Shown piece by piece: positions 33,396-42,599 of a stretch of 64,000 nt of DNA. How positions within the stretch are numbered: the first letter of the stretch is position 1; each line of letters opens with the position of its first letter. The notes beneath the pieces were generated by a model. The model did not search any database and was not told the DNA's origin. It was given only the letters and a program-made list of their open reading frames with translations. The stretch is taken from assembly GCF_900115155.1 (NCBI RefSeq), contig NZ_FOVM01000002.1:126550-190549 (forward strand), written 5' to 3'. The position numbers and the translations under genes were made by a program. This stretch comes from Mycetocola miduiensis. Its GTDB lineage: Bacteria; Actinomycetota; Actinomycetes; Actinomycetales; Microbacteriaceae.

Positions 33396-34721
33396 CTAGC
33401 CGTGCGAGATGTCGACGTTCTTGGTCTCTTTGAGCATCGGCCACAGCACCGCGAGCGCTACAACAGCCACGGCGATGACATAGAAAGCCGGCGCGTGGAG
33501 CAGTCCGGTGCTCGCCACGAGTGCCGCTGCGATCAGCGGGCCGGGGCCTGCGAGCAGTGCGTAGGCGAGGTTGTAGCCGATCGCCGATCCCGTCGACCGA
33601 ATGGACGCGGGAAACACCTCGACCAGCAGCACGTTGTTCATAACAGCACAGCATGCGACGAAGAACGAGAACACGACGAGGCCGAGGAACGCCAGGAAGG
33701 GGACACCGGTGTTCATGAGGAAGAACGTGGGCAGCGCCCAGACAATGAGGCCGATCACACCGGTGAGCAGTACGGGTCGTCGCCCGATGCGATCGGAGAT
33801 CGCACCGACGAGCGGATTGAACAGGACGTACACGACGATGGCTGATCCGGTCGCGATAAGGGCCTCAACGCGGGCCATTCCCACAGCCCCGGTGAGGTGG
33901 TTGTTGGCATAGGTGACGAAGTAGTAAAGGCTTACGCCGAAGATTCCCGAGAAGGCGAGCGTCATGATGAACGCCCGCGCCTTGAGGGAGAAGCTCGTGA
34001 CTTCGACCGTGTTGTTCGCGCGCTTGCGCTCGAGCTCCTGGTAAACGGGCGTGTCTTCAAGCTTGCGACGGATATACACGGCGACGATAGCCATGATGAA
34101 GGAGGCGAGGAACGGCAGACGCCAGCCCCAGCTGGAGAGAGACTCCTCGCTCATCGCGGCGCTGAGCAGTGCGGCAGTGAGCGTGCCGACGAGGAACGCG
34201 AGGCCGGCAGTGGCAGTCACGAGGCTCGCAAACAACCCCCGCTTCGCCTTCGGCGCACTCTCGCCGATATAGGCTGCCGCGCTGGTCCACTCACCGCCGA
34301 CCATCATGCCCTGCAGCAGACGCAAGGCCACCACGATGATCGGGGCTGCGATGCCGATGGCCGCGTACGACGGCGTCAGTCCGATGAGCGTCGTGATCAC
34401 ACCCATGCCGAGCACCGTGATGATCAGGACAGTCCGGCGCCCGAACTTATCGCCGATGGGCCCGAGGAACAGGGCGCCGATCGGGCGGGAGAGGAATCCG
34501 ACGGCGAATACTGCAAGAGCGGAGAGCATCTCGGCGGTCGGGTCACCGGACGGGAAGAATTGCGCGCCGATTATCGCGGCGAAGTATCCGTAAATCGCGA
34601 AGTCGAACCACTCCATGAAGTTGCCGATACCAACCGCGGTCATGCGCTTACGGCGGTCGCGCTTCGAGAGCTCCAAAAGCTCATTATCGCTGTTCGGGAC
34701 GAGTGTATCGGCGGATTGCAT
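33396..34721 (-). CDS. MFS transporter of the metabolite:H+ symporter (MHS) family
   Basis: 441 residues, twelve TM helices. N-terminal GIGNFMEWFDFAIYGYFA is the MHS signature; GPIGDKFGRRTVL is the loop 2-3 motif, and DRIGRRPVLL follows the sixth helix. Imports carboxylates, betaines or similar small organics with protons. ATG 34721 has AAAGGAG seven nt upstream; the longer frame to 34874 would run into the LysR gene and was rejected. Cotranscribed with the nitrilase gene downstream. Confidence 0.92.
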   Translation of the reverse strand: MQSADTLVPNSDNELLELSKRDRRKRMTAVGIGNFMEWFDFAIYGYFAAIIGAQFFPSGDPTAEMLSALAVFAVGFLSRPIGALFLGPIGDKFGRRTVLIITVLGMGVITTLIGLTPSYAAIGIAAPIIVVALRLLQGMMVGGEWTSAAAYIGESAPKAKRGLFASLVTATAGLAFLVGTLTAALLSAAMSEESLSSWGWRLPFLASFIMAIVAVYIRRKLEDTPVYQELERKRANNTVEVTSFSLKARAFIMTLAFSGIFGVSLYYFVTYANNHLTGAVGMARVEALIATGSAIVVYVLFNPLVGAISDRIGRRPVLLTGVIGLIVWALPTFFLMNTGVPFLAFLGLVVFSFFVACCAVMNNVLLVEVFPASIRSTGSAIGYNLAYALLAGPGPLIAAALVASTGLLHAPAFYVIAVAVVALAVLWPMLKETKNVDISHG

Positions 34722-34811
34722 AGGTGAGCTCCTTTGGTCGCCGCGGGGAAGAAGAGCCGGGCTAAGTAACCATCGCGCACGCTCCAAAGGTTTGTCTAAC
34801 CGATAGTTATT

Positions 34812-35735
34812 ATGAGGATTATGAATGTGATTGATCTTCGTCGTGTGGATCTCAACTTGCTGGTCGTCTTTCAATCGCTAATGCAGGAAGGCAGCGTGAC
34901 GCGCACGGCCGTAAAACTCAATGTGAGCCAAAGCGCGATAAGCGCGGCGCTGGCGCGTTTGAGGTCCCTCTTCGGCGATCCGCTCTTCGAGCGTTCTCGC
35001 GCGGGCATGCTGCCCACGCCGCGCGCGCTGGAAATTTCTGCGCGTCTTGCGCCGGCACTGACCTCCATCGCCGAAGCCATCTACGAGGACTCCGAGTTCG
35101 ACCCCATGCGGAGTGCTCGGATGATCCACCTCGCAATGTCAGATGATCTCGAGCTCATGCTCGCCTCGAGGCTCGCCCAGCGCAAACTTGCCGAGGGCTG
35201 GGCCGTCGATTTCGCGATTCACCAGACGAACAGTGTGCTCTGGCGTGACAGCGTCGACAGTGAGCGCAACGACATCATCCTGACGGTGACGCCCGGTCAG
35301 CAGTCGGCGACATCCCAGTCTGAGCCGCTGTTCTCGGGTGGTTACAGCTGCTTGTACAACCCGAGGTTGCTGCAGCTCTCCGATCGGCTCACGTTCGAGG
35401 ATTACGTTGCGGTCGATCACGTCAGGGTCTCCTACGACGTGCAGCGGGGGTGGGTGGACGACATGCTCGCGGCGCGTGGTCACAAGCGGAAAGTGCTCTG
35501 TGCGATAAGTCACTTTTCGGGGCTGGCCTCAATTATGTCGAGCATGCCTGTGGTGGCGACGATTCCTGATCATGCCGCTGAAGTGCTCGCGGGGATCGGG
35601 GATCTAACGCGCAGCCCGGTTCCGCTGCACGCGCCGAGATTTACGATCTCTGCGATCTGGAATGTGCGAAATGACGGAACGCCGGAGAACGTCTGGGTTC
35701 GGAAAGTGTTGCGCGAACTGGTGGAGGGCATGTAG
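34812..35735 (+). CDS. LysR-family transcriptional regulator
   Basis: 307 residues. HTH region LNLLVVFQSLMQEGSVTRTA and LNVSQSAISAALARLRSLFGD, then a periplasmic-binding-type effector domain. Divergent from the MHS transporter/nitrilase pair with a 90-nt shared promoter region, the normal LysR arrangement, so it probably activates that pair in response to its substrate. Starts ATG 34812 or 34821 are both possible. The intergenic space has the AT-rich sequence gatagttattat just before the start. Confidence 0.9.
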   Translation: MRIMNVIDLRRVDLNLLVVFQSLMQEGSVTRTAVKLNVSQSAISAALARLRSLFGDPLFERSRAGMLPTPRALEISARLAPALTSIAEAIYEDSEFDPMRSARMIHLAMSDDLELMLASRLAQRKLAEGWAVDFAIHQTNSVLWRDSVDSERNDIILTVTPGQQSATSQSEPLFSGGYSCLYNPRLLQLSDRLTFEDYVAVDHVRVSYDVQRGWVDDMLAARGHKRKVLCAISHFSGLASIMSSMPVVATIPDHAAEVLAGIGDLTRSPVPLHAPRFTISAIWNVRNDGTPENVWVRKVLRELVEGM

Positions 35736-35782
35736 TCCAGGGCCCAGTGTGATGCGGGGCCGAAACTTGCCAATGAGAGGCA

Positions 35783-35797
35783 TACGGTATTACCGTA
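35783..35797. promoter_or_regulatory. Perfect palindrome, candidate GntR operator
   Basis: tacggtattaccgta, symmetric about 35790 and 20 bp before the GntR start. FadR-type GntR proteins bind short palindromes of this kind, so autoregulation of the four-enzyme operon is likely. Confidence 0.65.
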
Positions 35798-35816
35798 ATC
35801 TCGGAAAGGGGCGCCG

Positions 35817-36476
35817 ATGCTTCAACGACAGGCCGCGCCGTTGCGTGAGCAAGCCGTGAAGGTGCTGCGCGATCGGATCGTGCGGGGTGAGCTTCGAGCC
35901 GGAGAGCGTTTGAAAGAGCGGATCCTGGTTGAAGACCTGCAGGTGAGCCGGACCGTGGTCCGCGAGGCTTTGCGCCAGCTCGAGTCGGAGCGACTGATCC
36001 GGATCGAGCCGCAGGTCGGCCCGCTCGTCGCGGAGTTGTCCGCGGATCAGGCGCGACAGCTCTACGAGGTACGCGCTGCTCTCGAGGCCACCGCCGCGAG
36101 ACTTGCGGCGAGTAATCGCACCGATGCTGAATTGCGCGAGCTACAGGCACGACTCGACGAAATTGAAACGCACCTTACGCCCCTGGACGAAATCCTCACG
36201 GCCAAGCGCGCGTTTTATGCGGCGCTCATCCGGGCGAGTCACAACGAAATCATCGGGGAGCAACTCGATGGCGTGCAGGCGCGCATCAGTCAATTACGGC
36301 GGGTCACGCTGGCCCGTCCGGACCGGGGGCCATCGATGATCTCCGAGCTGAGGGCAGTCGTGGACGCGATAGCAGCCCAGGACGGGGCGCGCGCATTTGC
36401 CGCCAGCGTCGAGCACGTCATGGCGGCGTCAGTGATCGCCATTGAATACCTGGCCAAGACAGTGGAGGCACCATGA
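35817..36476 (+). CDS. GntR-family regulator, FadR subfamily (FCD domain)
   Basis: 219 residues. Winged HTH (VLRDRIVRGELRAGERL; LVEDLQVSRTVVREALRQLE) followed by an all-helical FCD effector domain (LYEVRAALEATAARLA; metal/acid-binding His near HNEII and EHV). It heads a five-gene plus-strand operon and overlaps the dehydrogenase gene by 4 nt. Likely represses the operon until a carboxylate intermediate appears. The RBS GGAAAGGGG is 5-10 nt upstream of the ATG. Confidence 0.92.
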   Translation: MLQRQAAPLREQAVKVLRDRIVRGELRAGERLKERILVEDLQVSRTVVREALRQLESERLIRIEPQVGPLVAELSADQARQLYEVRAALEATAARLAASNRTDAELRELQARLDEIETHLTPLDEILTAKRAFYAALIRASHNEIIGEQLDGVQARISQLRRVTLARPDRGPSMISELRAVVDAIAAQDGARAFAASVEHVMAASVIAIEYLAKTVEAP

Positions 36477-37405
36477 AAAATACACTCTTTATCGGACTGG
36501 GACGGATGGGTCACCCCATGTCCGCCCATATCGCAAAGCATTTCCCCACACAGGTGCACGATATCTACCGTGATTCGGTCGACGCCGCGGCCAGGGCAAC
36601 AGGCGCCGCCCCGATTTACGATCTCACAGAGGCAACCGACATCGGCACGGTCATTCTGATGCTGCCAACGAGCAAACACGTCGAGGAGATTCTGCTTGAA
36701 AACGGTCTGTTGAAGCAGCTCGATGCAGGCACGCTGGTAATCGACATGGGGTCGAGCATTCCCGCCAGCACGCAGAAGCTCGCCGCAGTGGCCGCGGAGC
36801 ACAGCATTGACTACGTTGATGCCCCCGTCTCTGGCGGAATTTCGAAGGCGGCGTCGGGTGAGCTCACCATGCTGGTCGGCGGAAAGCCGGACGCGATTGA
36901 GCGCGCACGTCCGTACCTCGACGCGGTCGGTTCAACCGTTGTCGTTGTTGGGGGCAGCGGAGCCGGCCACGCGGCAAAGGCGATCAACAACCTCGTCAGC
37001 GCGACGAACATGGCTGTCGCGAGCGAGGCAGTGCTGCGTGGGCAGGCCGCTGGAATTGAACCCCACCGGATGATCGAGGTGCTCAACGCCTCGACCGGTA
37101 TGAGCCAGGCTACCCAGGTGAAGTTCGTCAACCACATTCTGCCTGGCACGTACGCATCGAACTTCGCGTACGACCTGATGCTCAAAGACATGGGAATCGC
37201 AATGCAAATCGAGGTTCCCCAAGCGGCATCACCCCTTTCGGAAACCAGTTACCGTTTGCTCACTGAGGGACGCAAGCTACTTGGGGAACAACCGGATCAC
37301 ACCGAGATCGCGCGGGTATACGAGAACCTCGCAGGAACTTCGATCGGTACAGAGACCACCATCAATATCGGTACAGACACCACCATCAATAAGGAGCAAG
37401 CATGA
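36473..37405 (+). CDS. 3-hydroxyisobutyrate dehydrogenase-family oxidoreductase
   Basis: 310 residues. NAD(P) motif FIGLGRMGHPM at 6-16, substrate motif DAPVSGGISKAASGELTM near 120-137, and catalytic Lys169 in GHAAKAINN. Relatives reduce tartronate semialdehyde or oxidise 3-hydroxyisobutyrate-type beta-hydroxy acids; the exact substrate is open. The C-terminus carries a tandem octapeptide IGTETTIN-IGTDTTIN from a 24-bp DNA duplication that also spaces the next gene's RBS. Overlaps both neighbours by 4 nt. Confidence 0.88.
   Translation: MKNTLFIGLGRMGHPMSAHIAKHFPTQVHDIYRDSVDAAARATGAAPIYDLTEATDIGTVILMLPTSKHVEEILLENGLLKQLDAGTLVIDMGSSIPASTQKLAAVAAEHSIDYVDAPVSGGISKAASGELTMLVGGKPDAIERARPYLDAVGSTVVVVGGSGAGHAAKAINNLVSATNMAVASEAVLRGQAAGIEPHRMIEVLNASTGMSQATQVKFVNHILPGTYASNFAYDLMLKDMGIAMQIEVPQAASPLSETSYRLLTEGRKLLGEQPDHTEIARVYENLAGTSIGTETTINIGTDTTINKEQA
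37343..37390 (+). repeat. Tandem 24-bp duplication at the 3' end of the dehydrogenase gene
   Basis: Copies 37343-37366 and 37367-37390 differ at one base (gagacc versus gacacc). They are in frame and add eight residues to the dehydrogenase tail, directly before the AAGGAG used by the next gene. Confidence 0.9.
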
Positions 37406-37824
37406 CCGAAAACACCGCCGACGCGCAGGAATACATCGACGACATGGCCCGAAAGCGTGGGTACGTGCTCGACTACCACAAGGTTATGGCGAAGCACGAC
37501 TTCGACGTTCTCAAGGCGGCAAACGGGCTCGTCTCGGCCGCCTACCTCGACCAGCGCACGCTCGACCGTAAGACGAAGGAACTCATTTTCATCGTCTCAC
37601 TCACGGTTATGCGCGCATCGAAGGGACACATCCAGTCGCACATTCGTGTCGCGCTCGACCTCGGCTTGTCGCCGACCGAGATTCTCGAAGCGATCGAGAT
37701 TGCGCTTCCTGAAGCCGGAGTTGTGGCATTTCAGACCGGATTCGAAGCCTGGCGCGAGGTCGTCGGGGTGGATGGGCTTGAACCGACCGTGGTGGCGCAC
37801 GATGGTGGCTCCGGCGCCTCGTAG
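37402..37824 (+). CDS. Carboxymuconolactone decarboxylase-family protein
   Basis: 140 residues, all-helical AhpD/CMD fold (LVSAAYLDQRTLDRKTKELIF split near 43-63; GHIQSHIRVALDLGLSPTEILEAI). The AhpD-type CxxC redox pair is absent: the position reads RASKGHIQSHI, so it is not a peroxidase-coupled thiol reductase. It is closer to the lactone decarboxylase or a binding role. AAGGAG precedes ATG 37402. It sits in an operon with a lactonase-like gene, which suggests lactone chemistry in the pathway. Confidence 0.85.
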   Translation: MTENTADAQEYIDDMARKRGYVLDYHKVMAKHDFDVLKAANGLVSAAYLDQRTLDRKTKELIFIVSLTVMRASKGHIQSHIRVALDLGLSPTEILEAIEIALPEAGVVAFQTGFEAWREVVGVDGLEPTVVAHDGGSGAS

Positions 37825-37863
37825 GCGTCGGCTTCACGACTCGATGAGGAGCAGAGGAACGAG

Positions 37864-38661
37864 ATGACGCCGCAAACCTGGGAGATCCTGGTCATAAAGC
37901 ACGGCACGCGAACCACCAGGCGGAGCGACGTGTTTATGAACTACGGATTTTATGACGAACCGGACGGCGATTTTGTTCTTCATTACTATCTGTGGGTACT
38001 GCGCAGTGGCGACCAGGTGATCCATGTGGACACCGGCTATTCGGCCACCGGCGCGGCGAAACGCGGTCGGGAGGTGCTGATCGATCCGCTGGAAGCGCTC
38101 GGGAGTCTCGGACTGCGTGCTGACGCCGGTAACCCGGTTGTCGTAACGCATGCGCACTACGACCACATCGGAAACCTGGGCGCGTTCACGAAGTCACCGA
38201 TTCACATCAGCCGTAAAGAACTCGAGTTTTGGACGAGCGATCTCGGGACGAAGCCGCTCTTCTCGCACTTCGGTGATCAAGAAGAAGTCGCTAGCATTCT
38301 GCAGGCAAAGAGCGAAGGGCGGTTGCGGGAGTTCGAAGGGCGCTGCGAAATTACACCCGGGGTCGAACTCGTCGAGGTTGGGGGCCATACGCCTGGTCAG
38401 CTCGTCGTACGGGTAAGTACGAATCTGGGCCCCGTGATTCTCGCGGGTGATGCCGCGCACTTCCACGAGGAACTCGAGCGCGACATGCTTTTCCAGTCCA
38501 TGGCGGACCTCTCAACGGCGTACCGAGCCCTCCACTGGCTGCGCGATGAAGACGTTGCCGCCATCATTACCGGTCATGATGCCGGTGAACTCGACCGGTT
38601 CGATCGGGTAGAGGGCCCGCTCGGGGATTTCGTGGCAATTGTGGGAGCGCACGGTGCGTGA
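37864..38661 (+). CDS. Metallo-beta-lactamase-fold hydrolase, lactonase-like
   Basis: 265 residues with the dinuclear metal motif H96-x-H98-x-D100-H101 (THAHYDHIGN), the GGHTPGQ His near 184, Asp in ILAGDAAHF near 203 and the late His in ITGHDAGE. The layout (open N-terminus, DTGYS before the motif) resembles the AttM/AhlD N-acyl-homoserine lactonase group, though lactones of the pathway are as likely a substrate. Starts 39 nt after the CMD gene; the stop overlaps the hydrolase gene's GTG. Confidence 0.85.
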   Translation: MTPQTWEILVIKHGTRTTRRSDVFMNYGFYDEPDGDFVLHYYLWVLRSGDQVIHVDTGYSATGAAKRGREVLIDPLEALGSLGLRADAGNPVVVTHAHYDHIGNLGAFTKSPIHISRKELEFWTSDLGTKPLFSHFGDQEEVASILQAKSEGRLREFEGRCEITPGVELVEVGGHTPGQLVVRVSTNLGPVILAGDAAHFHEELERDMLFQSMADLSTAYRALHWLRDEDVAAIITGHDAGELDRFDRVEGPLGDFVAIVGAHGA

Positions 38662-39874
38662 GCGTCTGCGCCGCGCGGCAGCGGCTCGGTCGGTTGCCGC
38701 ACTAGTACCTGGCGTGTCAGCCTCGTTCCGATTCATGGGCGACTCATGGCGGGCCGATTTCGCTGTGCGGGATGGAAAGATTTCGCCGGTTGACGAAGGC
38801 TCTGAGTCCTCCGGAGCCGATTTCACGCTGGCTGCGGCGGACAGAGTCTGGGAAGGATTGTGTGCCGATCGACCAGCGGCAGGCGAACACAGCATCGTCT
38901 ACCTGGTGCGCACCGGCGTCGTCGAGTTAAGTGGTGACTCCCTCGCATACGACCGCAGCGTCCAGATCGTTCGGGCACTGTTGGATGCTGCACGCGAGGC
39001 GAGTTCTCACGCGAAAATAGGCAAGCCACTGCGGGCGGTTGGTTCGTACCATCGCGTCAGCACGTCGCTCGGAACCAGCGACATCTATGTGGAGCGCGCC
39101 GGATCCGGGGTTCCGCTGCTGACATTCGCGACGGCGGGGAGCGACACGTCCCAGTGGCACGGTGTCATGACGCACAGCGACTTGACCGACCGGTTCGAGC
39201 TGATAACGGCGGATCTTCCGTGGCACGGGCGTTCATCACCGTCGTGGGGTGAACCCGTGGGCAGCTATCAGCTCACCCCAGAGACCTATACGGAGTACAT
39301 CGTCGCGATCTGCGACGAACTCGGACTAGATCGCCCGGTGCTGTTGGGTGTGTCGATGGGCGGCGCGGCAGTGGTGCATGCCGTGGCGACGCGGCCAGGC
39401 CTATTCGCGGGCGCGGTCGCATGCCAGGCGGGTCCATCTGTGCAAGCCCGCGCGAACGAACACCTGCGCGGAACGCGTGTAAACCCTGCCCTGTTCATCC
39501 CCGAATGGACGTACGGGCTCATGAACCCTGCCTCTCCGGAGGAGTTCAAGCAGCGTGTCTGGTGGGGCTATTCGTCGGGTGGGTTCGGCCTCTATGCGGC
39601 CGATATCGATTCATACCTGAGCTGGAATCTCGACCTGGTTGAGCACCTGCTGACTGCAGAATCACCGCACATAGCGGTCTTGAGCGGCGCTTTCGACACC
39701 AGCGTGCCGCCGGAACGTTCGCGAGAGCTTGCGAGCCGTATCTCCAACTCATCGTTTGAGCTGATGCCTGAGCTCGGGCACTTCCCGCACGCGGAGAACC
39801 CCGCCGCTTTCGTCCCTTACCTCGAGGCAGCCCTGGCCCGGGTGCTTGACTCGGGACGCGGAGTTCAGGGGTAG
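38654..39874 (+). CDS. Alpha/beta hydrolase with an N-terminal sterol-carrier-like extension
   Basis: About 406 residues from GTG 38654, which overlaps the upstream stop by 8 nt. The first 120 residues resemble an SCP2-type ligand-binding domain (FRFMGDSWRADFAVRDGKI; DFTLAAADRVWEGL). The rest is an alpha/beta hydrolase with nucleophile elbow GVSMGG, acid in SGAFDTSVP and His in ELGHFPHAENP. The oxyanion region is TFATAGSDTSQWHG, not the usual HG. The protein would hydrolyse an ester or C-C bond of a hydrophobic substrate held by the first domain. Last gene of the GntR-led operon; a strong hairpin follows. Confidence 0.82.
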   Translation: MRERLRRAAAARSVAALVPGVSASFRFMGDSWRADFAVRDGKISPVDEGSESSGADFTLAAADRVWEGLCADRPAAGEHSIVYLVRTGVVELSGDSLAYDRSVQIVRALLDAAREASSHAKIGKPLRAVGSYHRVSTSLGTSDIYVERAGSGVPLLTFATAGSDTSQWHGVMTHSDLTDRFELITADLPWHGRSSPSWGEPVGSYQLTPETYTEYIVAICDELGLDRPVLLGVSMGGAAVVHAVATRPGLFAGAVACQAGPSVQARANEHLRGTRVNPALFIPEWTYGLMNPASPEEFKQRVWWGYSSGGFGLYAADIDSYLSWNLDLVEHLLTAESPHIAVLSGAFDTSVPPERSRELASRISNSSFELMPELGHFPHAENPAAFVPYLEAALARVLDSGRGVQG

Positions 39875-39939
39875 CTGCTGCGGCGGCGCGTAAGGCTTGC
39901 TTGTTTTGTGGGAAGCGCCTTCCTGCAGCGGGCCAGTAG

Positions 39940-39970
39940 CATTGCCGGGTCGCGGCGCGACCCGGCAATG
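39940..39970. terminator. Bidirectional terminator hairpin
   Basis: Perfect 14-bp stem cattgccgggtcgc / gcgacccggcaatg with a GGC loop between converging hydrolase and dehydrogenase genes. Confidence 0.7.
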
Positions 39971-39989
39971 TGTCGGCGGAGGGACTTTC

Positions 39990-41138
39990 TCAGGCTGCCG
40001 CCGGGTGGAGAACCACTTTGGTCCAGCCATCCTTGCGACTGTCGAAATTCTTGTAGCCCTCCGGGGCCCGATCCAGCGGCAGCTCGTGGCTGACGATGAA
40101 TGATGGACTGGCTTTTCCGCCGGCGATGAGGTCACGCAGTGCACGGTTGTATTTCTTGACAGGGCACTGACCTGATCCCATCGTCTGTCCTTTGAACCAG
40201 TAGTTTCCGTAGTCGAAAGCTACCTGGCCCTGCTTGGCGAGTTCGTCACGGGCACCGGGGTCCTGGGGCACGAACACACCGACCACACCGATGCCACCGA
40301 CGAACCGGACCGAGTCCACGAGCCGGTTCAGGGTCAGGTTGGGCTGCTCGTTTCCGCTCGGGTCGTGCGCCTGGTAGCCGACGCATTCGCAGCCCCGGTC
40401 GGCCCCGAATCCCATGGTCTGGTCTTTGACGAACTCAACAGGGTCAACGGCGGAGTCATCCACCGGGATTGCACCGATCTGTTCCGCCAGCTTCAGGCGG
40501 TCGCTTTGGCGGTCCACGACCATGACTTTGCCAGCGCCTTTGAGGATGGCGGAGTACGCCGCCATGAGTCCGACCGGGCCGGCACCATAAATAACCACGG
40601 AGTCCCCGGGGTACACCCCCGCCATCTCAGTAGCATGCCAGCCGGTGGGGAAGATATCGGCGACCATGACGTAGTCGAGTTCTTTCTCGACCGAATCTTC
40701 GCCCAGACGCAGGCAGTTGAAATCCCCGTACGGCACGCGCAGGTACTCGGCCTGCCCGCCCTGGTACGGGCCCATGTCCGCGAACCCGAATGCAGCACCT
40801 GCGAGCTTGGGTTCGGGCTGCATCGTCAGACAATAGTTGGTGAAGCCGCGATCGCAGTTCTTACAGAATCCGCAGGCGATGTTGAACGGCAGCACGACAC
40901 GATTGCCCACCTTCACTTTGCTCACCGCCGGGCCGACCTCGACGACTTCGCCGAGGTTCTCGTGCCCGAAGGTGCGTCCCGTTTCGAAGCTGGTGCGGCC
41001 CTCGTACATGTGCAGGTCCGAGCCGCAGATATTCGCCGAGGTGATCCGCACCAGGACGTCGGCAGGATGCTCAATCTTGGCATCCGGTACTTCCTCGACG
41101 GCGACGTTCTTCGGTCCTTTGTAAACTACTGCCTTCAT
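39990..41138 (-). CDS. Zinc alcohol dehydrogenase, glutathione-independent formaldehyde dehydrogenase type
   Basis: 382 residues from ATG 41138 with GGAGCG upstream; a longer frame to 41288 was rejected. Catalytic zinc ligands C38 and H59-E60 (NICGSDLHMYEG; FGHENLGEV), structural zinc cysteines C89, C92, C95 and C103, and Rossmann motif GAGPVGLMAAYSA. The C-terminal region GQCPVKKYNRALRDLI matches Pseudomonas-type formaldehyde dismutase/dehydrogenases with tightly bound NAD. Probably oxidises formaldehyde or another short aldehyde. An AraC gene lies upstream on the same strand and may regulate it. Confidence 0.9.
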   Translation of the reverse strand: MKAVVYKGPKNVAVEEVPDAKIEHPADVLVRITSANICGSDLHMYEGRTSFETGRTFGHENLGEVVEVGPAVSKVKVGNRVVLPFNIACGFCKNCDRGFTNYCLTMQPEPKLAGAAFGFADMGPYQGGQAEYLRVPYGDFNCLRLGEDSVEKELDYVMVADIFPTGWHATEMAGVYPGDSVVIYGAGPVGLMAAYSAILKGAGKVMVVDRQSDRLKLAEQIGAIPVDDSAVDPVEFVKDQTMGFGADRGCECVGYQAHDPSGNEQPNLTLNRLVDSVRFVGGIGVVGVFVPQDPGARDELAKQGQVAFDYGNYWFKGQTMGSGQCPVKKYNRALRDLIAGGKASPSFIVSHELPLDRAPEGYKNFDSRKDGWTKVVLHPAAA

Positions 41139-41508
41139 GGCTTTCGCTCCTTGTATAAATGTCATTTCGCTCGCGGCCAAGTAGTTCCAACTGCCGGGGC
41201 ATGGCAATGAGAAGGCTGGACGGCCTGGGAAGGTGGCGCGAACCGGCCACCTGATACGCCTAATTGGCGAGGAAATGCGGAATATCATGGTGGCCTGTGA
41301 AGCCCTACCAACGTGTGGGAGGCCACAGGTCTCCAGACGACCAGCGGTCTGTAATTCCAGCTAGCCGGTTCTGGACGGCAAAGGCGGACTGATTGGTGAG
41401 ATTTAATGCTAAGCGCGCCCGGCAAGGGTGTCGAGGGGGGAGCCGAGAAATGTGAAAAGGTGATGGAATTGTGCACCCTTTGCCACTGCCGACTGTCCCG
41501 ACAGGGGA

Positions 41509-42492
41509 TCAGGTCCTGAGGGTCTCGGACGGGCTTTCGTCAAACCGCTGCCGGTATGCCACCGCGAAGCGGCCAAGGTGGACGAACCCCCAACGCACTG
41601 CCACCTCCGTCACAGTCACAGCACCGGGCTCAGCGGCGATAAGTTCTTTGTGCACTTGCTCAAGGCGGAAATCGCGAAGGTATCTCATCGGTGACGTGCC
41701 GAGTGAACGGCGGAAGTTTTCCTGAAGGCTGCGCACACTGATCGCGGAAGCGGCGGCGAGTTCAGCCGCGGTCCACGCGTGGGCCGGACGCGCACGCATC
41801 CGTTCCACTGCCTCCGACACCGCACGTCTGCCCGCGAGGGGCGGAGTGGCCTGCAGATCCTCAGAGTAGTTATGAGGTTGAGTGAGCAGCAGACTGTGCA
41901 TCAAGGCTTGTTCAAGCCGGTGCGCCGCGAGCGGGTGTTGAAGCATGCCGCCCTCTTGGTTGGAGGCGGCATCAATGAGCCGGAGCGCCTGCAACACTGT
42001 GCACCCGGGCGCAGACGTCAGGTCCAGGACTGTTGAGAAGTCCAGCCGCCTCTTCAGGCTGTGACCCAGGAGGCTTTCCAGTTCAGACTGCAGTTCAGCC
42101 TTCGGGAGCATGAGGGCGATCTGGGCGAATTCGCCGTCGCAGTCGAGATCGACAGGAAGCCCGGGTGCGAAGACCCCAGCGGTCTGCGGGTTTCCGTAAA
42201 CAGGGTCTCGAGAACGGGCTTGCATCCTGGCCGTGCCGGCGACAGGGATATCGACATGGTAGTTCGAAGCTTCAACGGTCCGAATATGCACGGCGTCCCC
42301 GAACCGCAGGTACCCGGCAGTCACGCGGCCAACTTTGATCACGTTCAGGGACATGTTGATGGAGGTAGAGGCGGAGGCCGACGGGAAGTCCATCGGTAGA
42401 TACACCTCGCTCAGTGCGAGGCGTGCCACATCGAGGTCTCGAGATGACACGACGGGATGACGGCCGAAAAGCTCACCATGTATCGACCGCAT
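41509..42492 (-). CDS. AraC-family transcriptional regulator
   Basis: 327 residues. The C-terminal double HTH is readable (AWTAAELAAASAISVRSLQENFRRSLGTSP in pieces near 245-275; VTEVAVRWGFVHLGRFAVAYRQRFDESP near the end, split). The N-terminal half is an AraC-ligand-binding-like domain (TVEASNYHVDIPVAG; VFAPGLPVDLD). This architecture, with the RFDESPSETL ending, is seen in activators of aromatic, ethanolamine or alcohol catabolism. The formaldehyde dehydrogenase gene lies 370 nt downstream in the same direction and is a likely target. Confidence 0.9.
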   Translation of the reverse strand: MRSIHGELFGRHPVVSSRDLDVARLALSEVYLPMDFPSASASTSINMSLNVIKVGRVTAGYLRFGDAVHIRTVEASNYHVDIPVAGTARMQARSRDPVYGNPQTAGVFAPGLPVDLDCDGEFAQIALMLPKAELQSELESLLGHSLKRRLDFSTVLDLTSAPGCTVLQALRLIDAASNQEGGMLQHPLAAHRLEQALMHSLLLTQPHNYSEDLQATPPLAGRRAVSEAVERMRARPAHAWTAAELAAASAISVRSLQENFRRSLGTSPMRYLRDFRLEQVHKELIAAEPGAVTVTEVAVRWGFVHLGRFAVAYRQRFDESPSETLRT

Positions 42493-42599
42493 ATCTGTAT
42501 TCTCTCGCAGAAAAGGGAGTGCAAGGTAGTGCCGGCTCTGTGGCGCGTTAATCGGGTACTGAACCCCGCGCTTTTCGGATTTCGTGTGATTCCGCGAAC

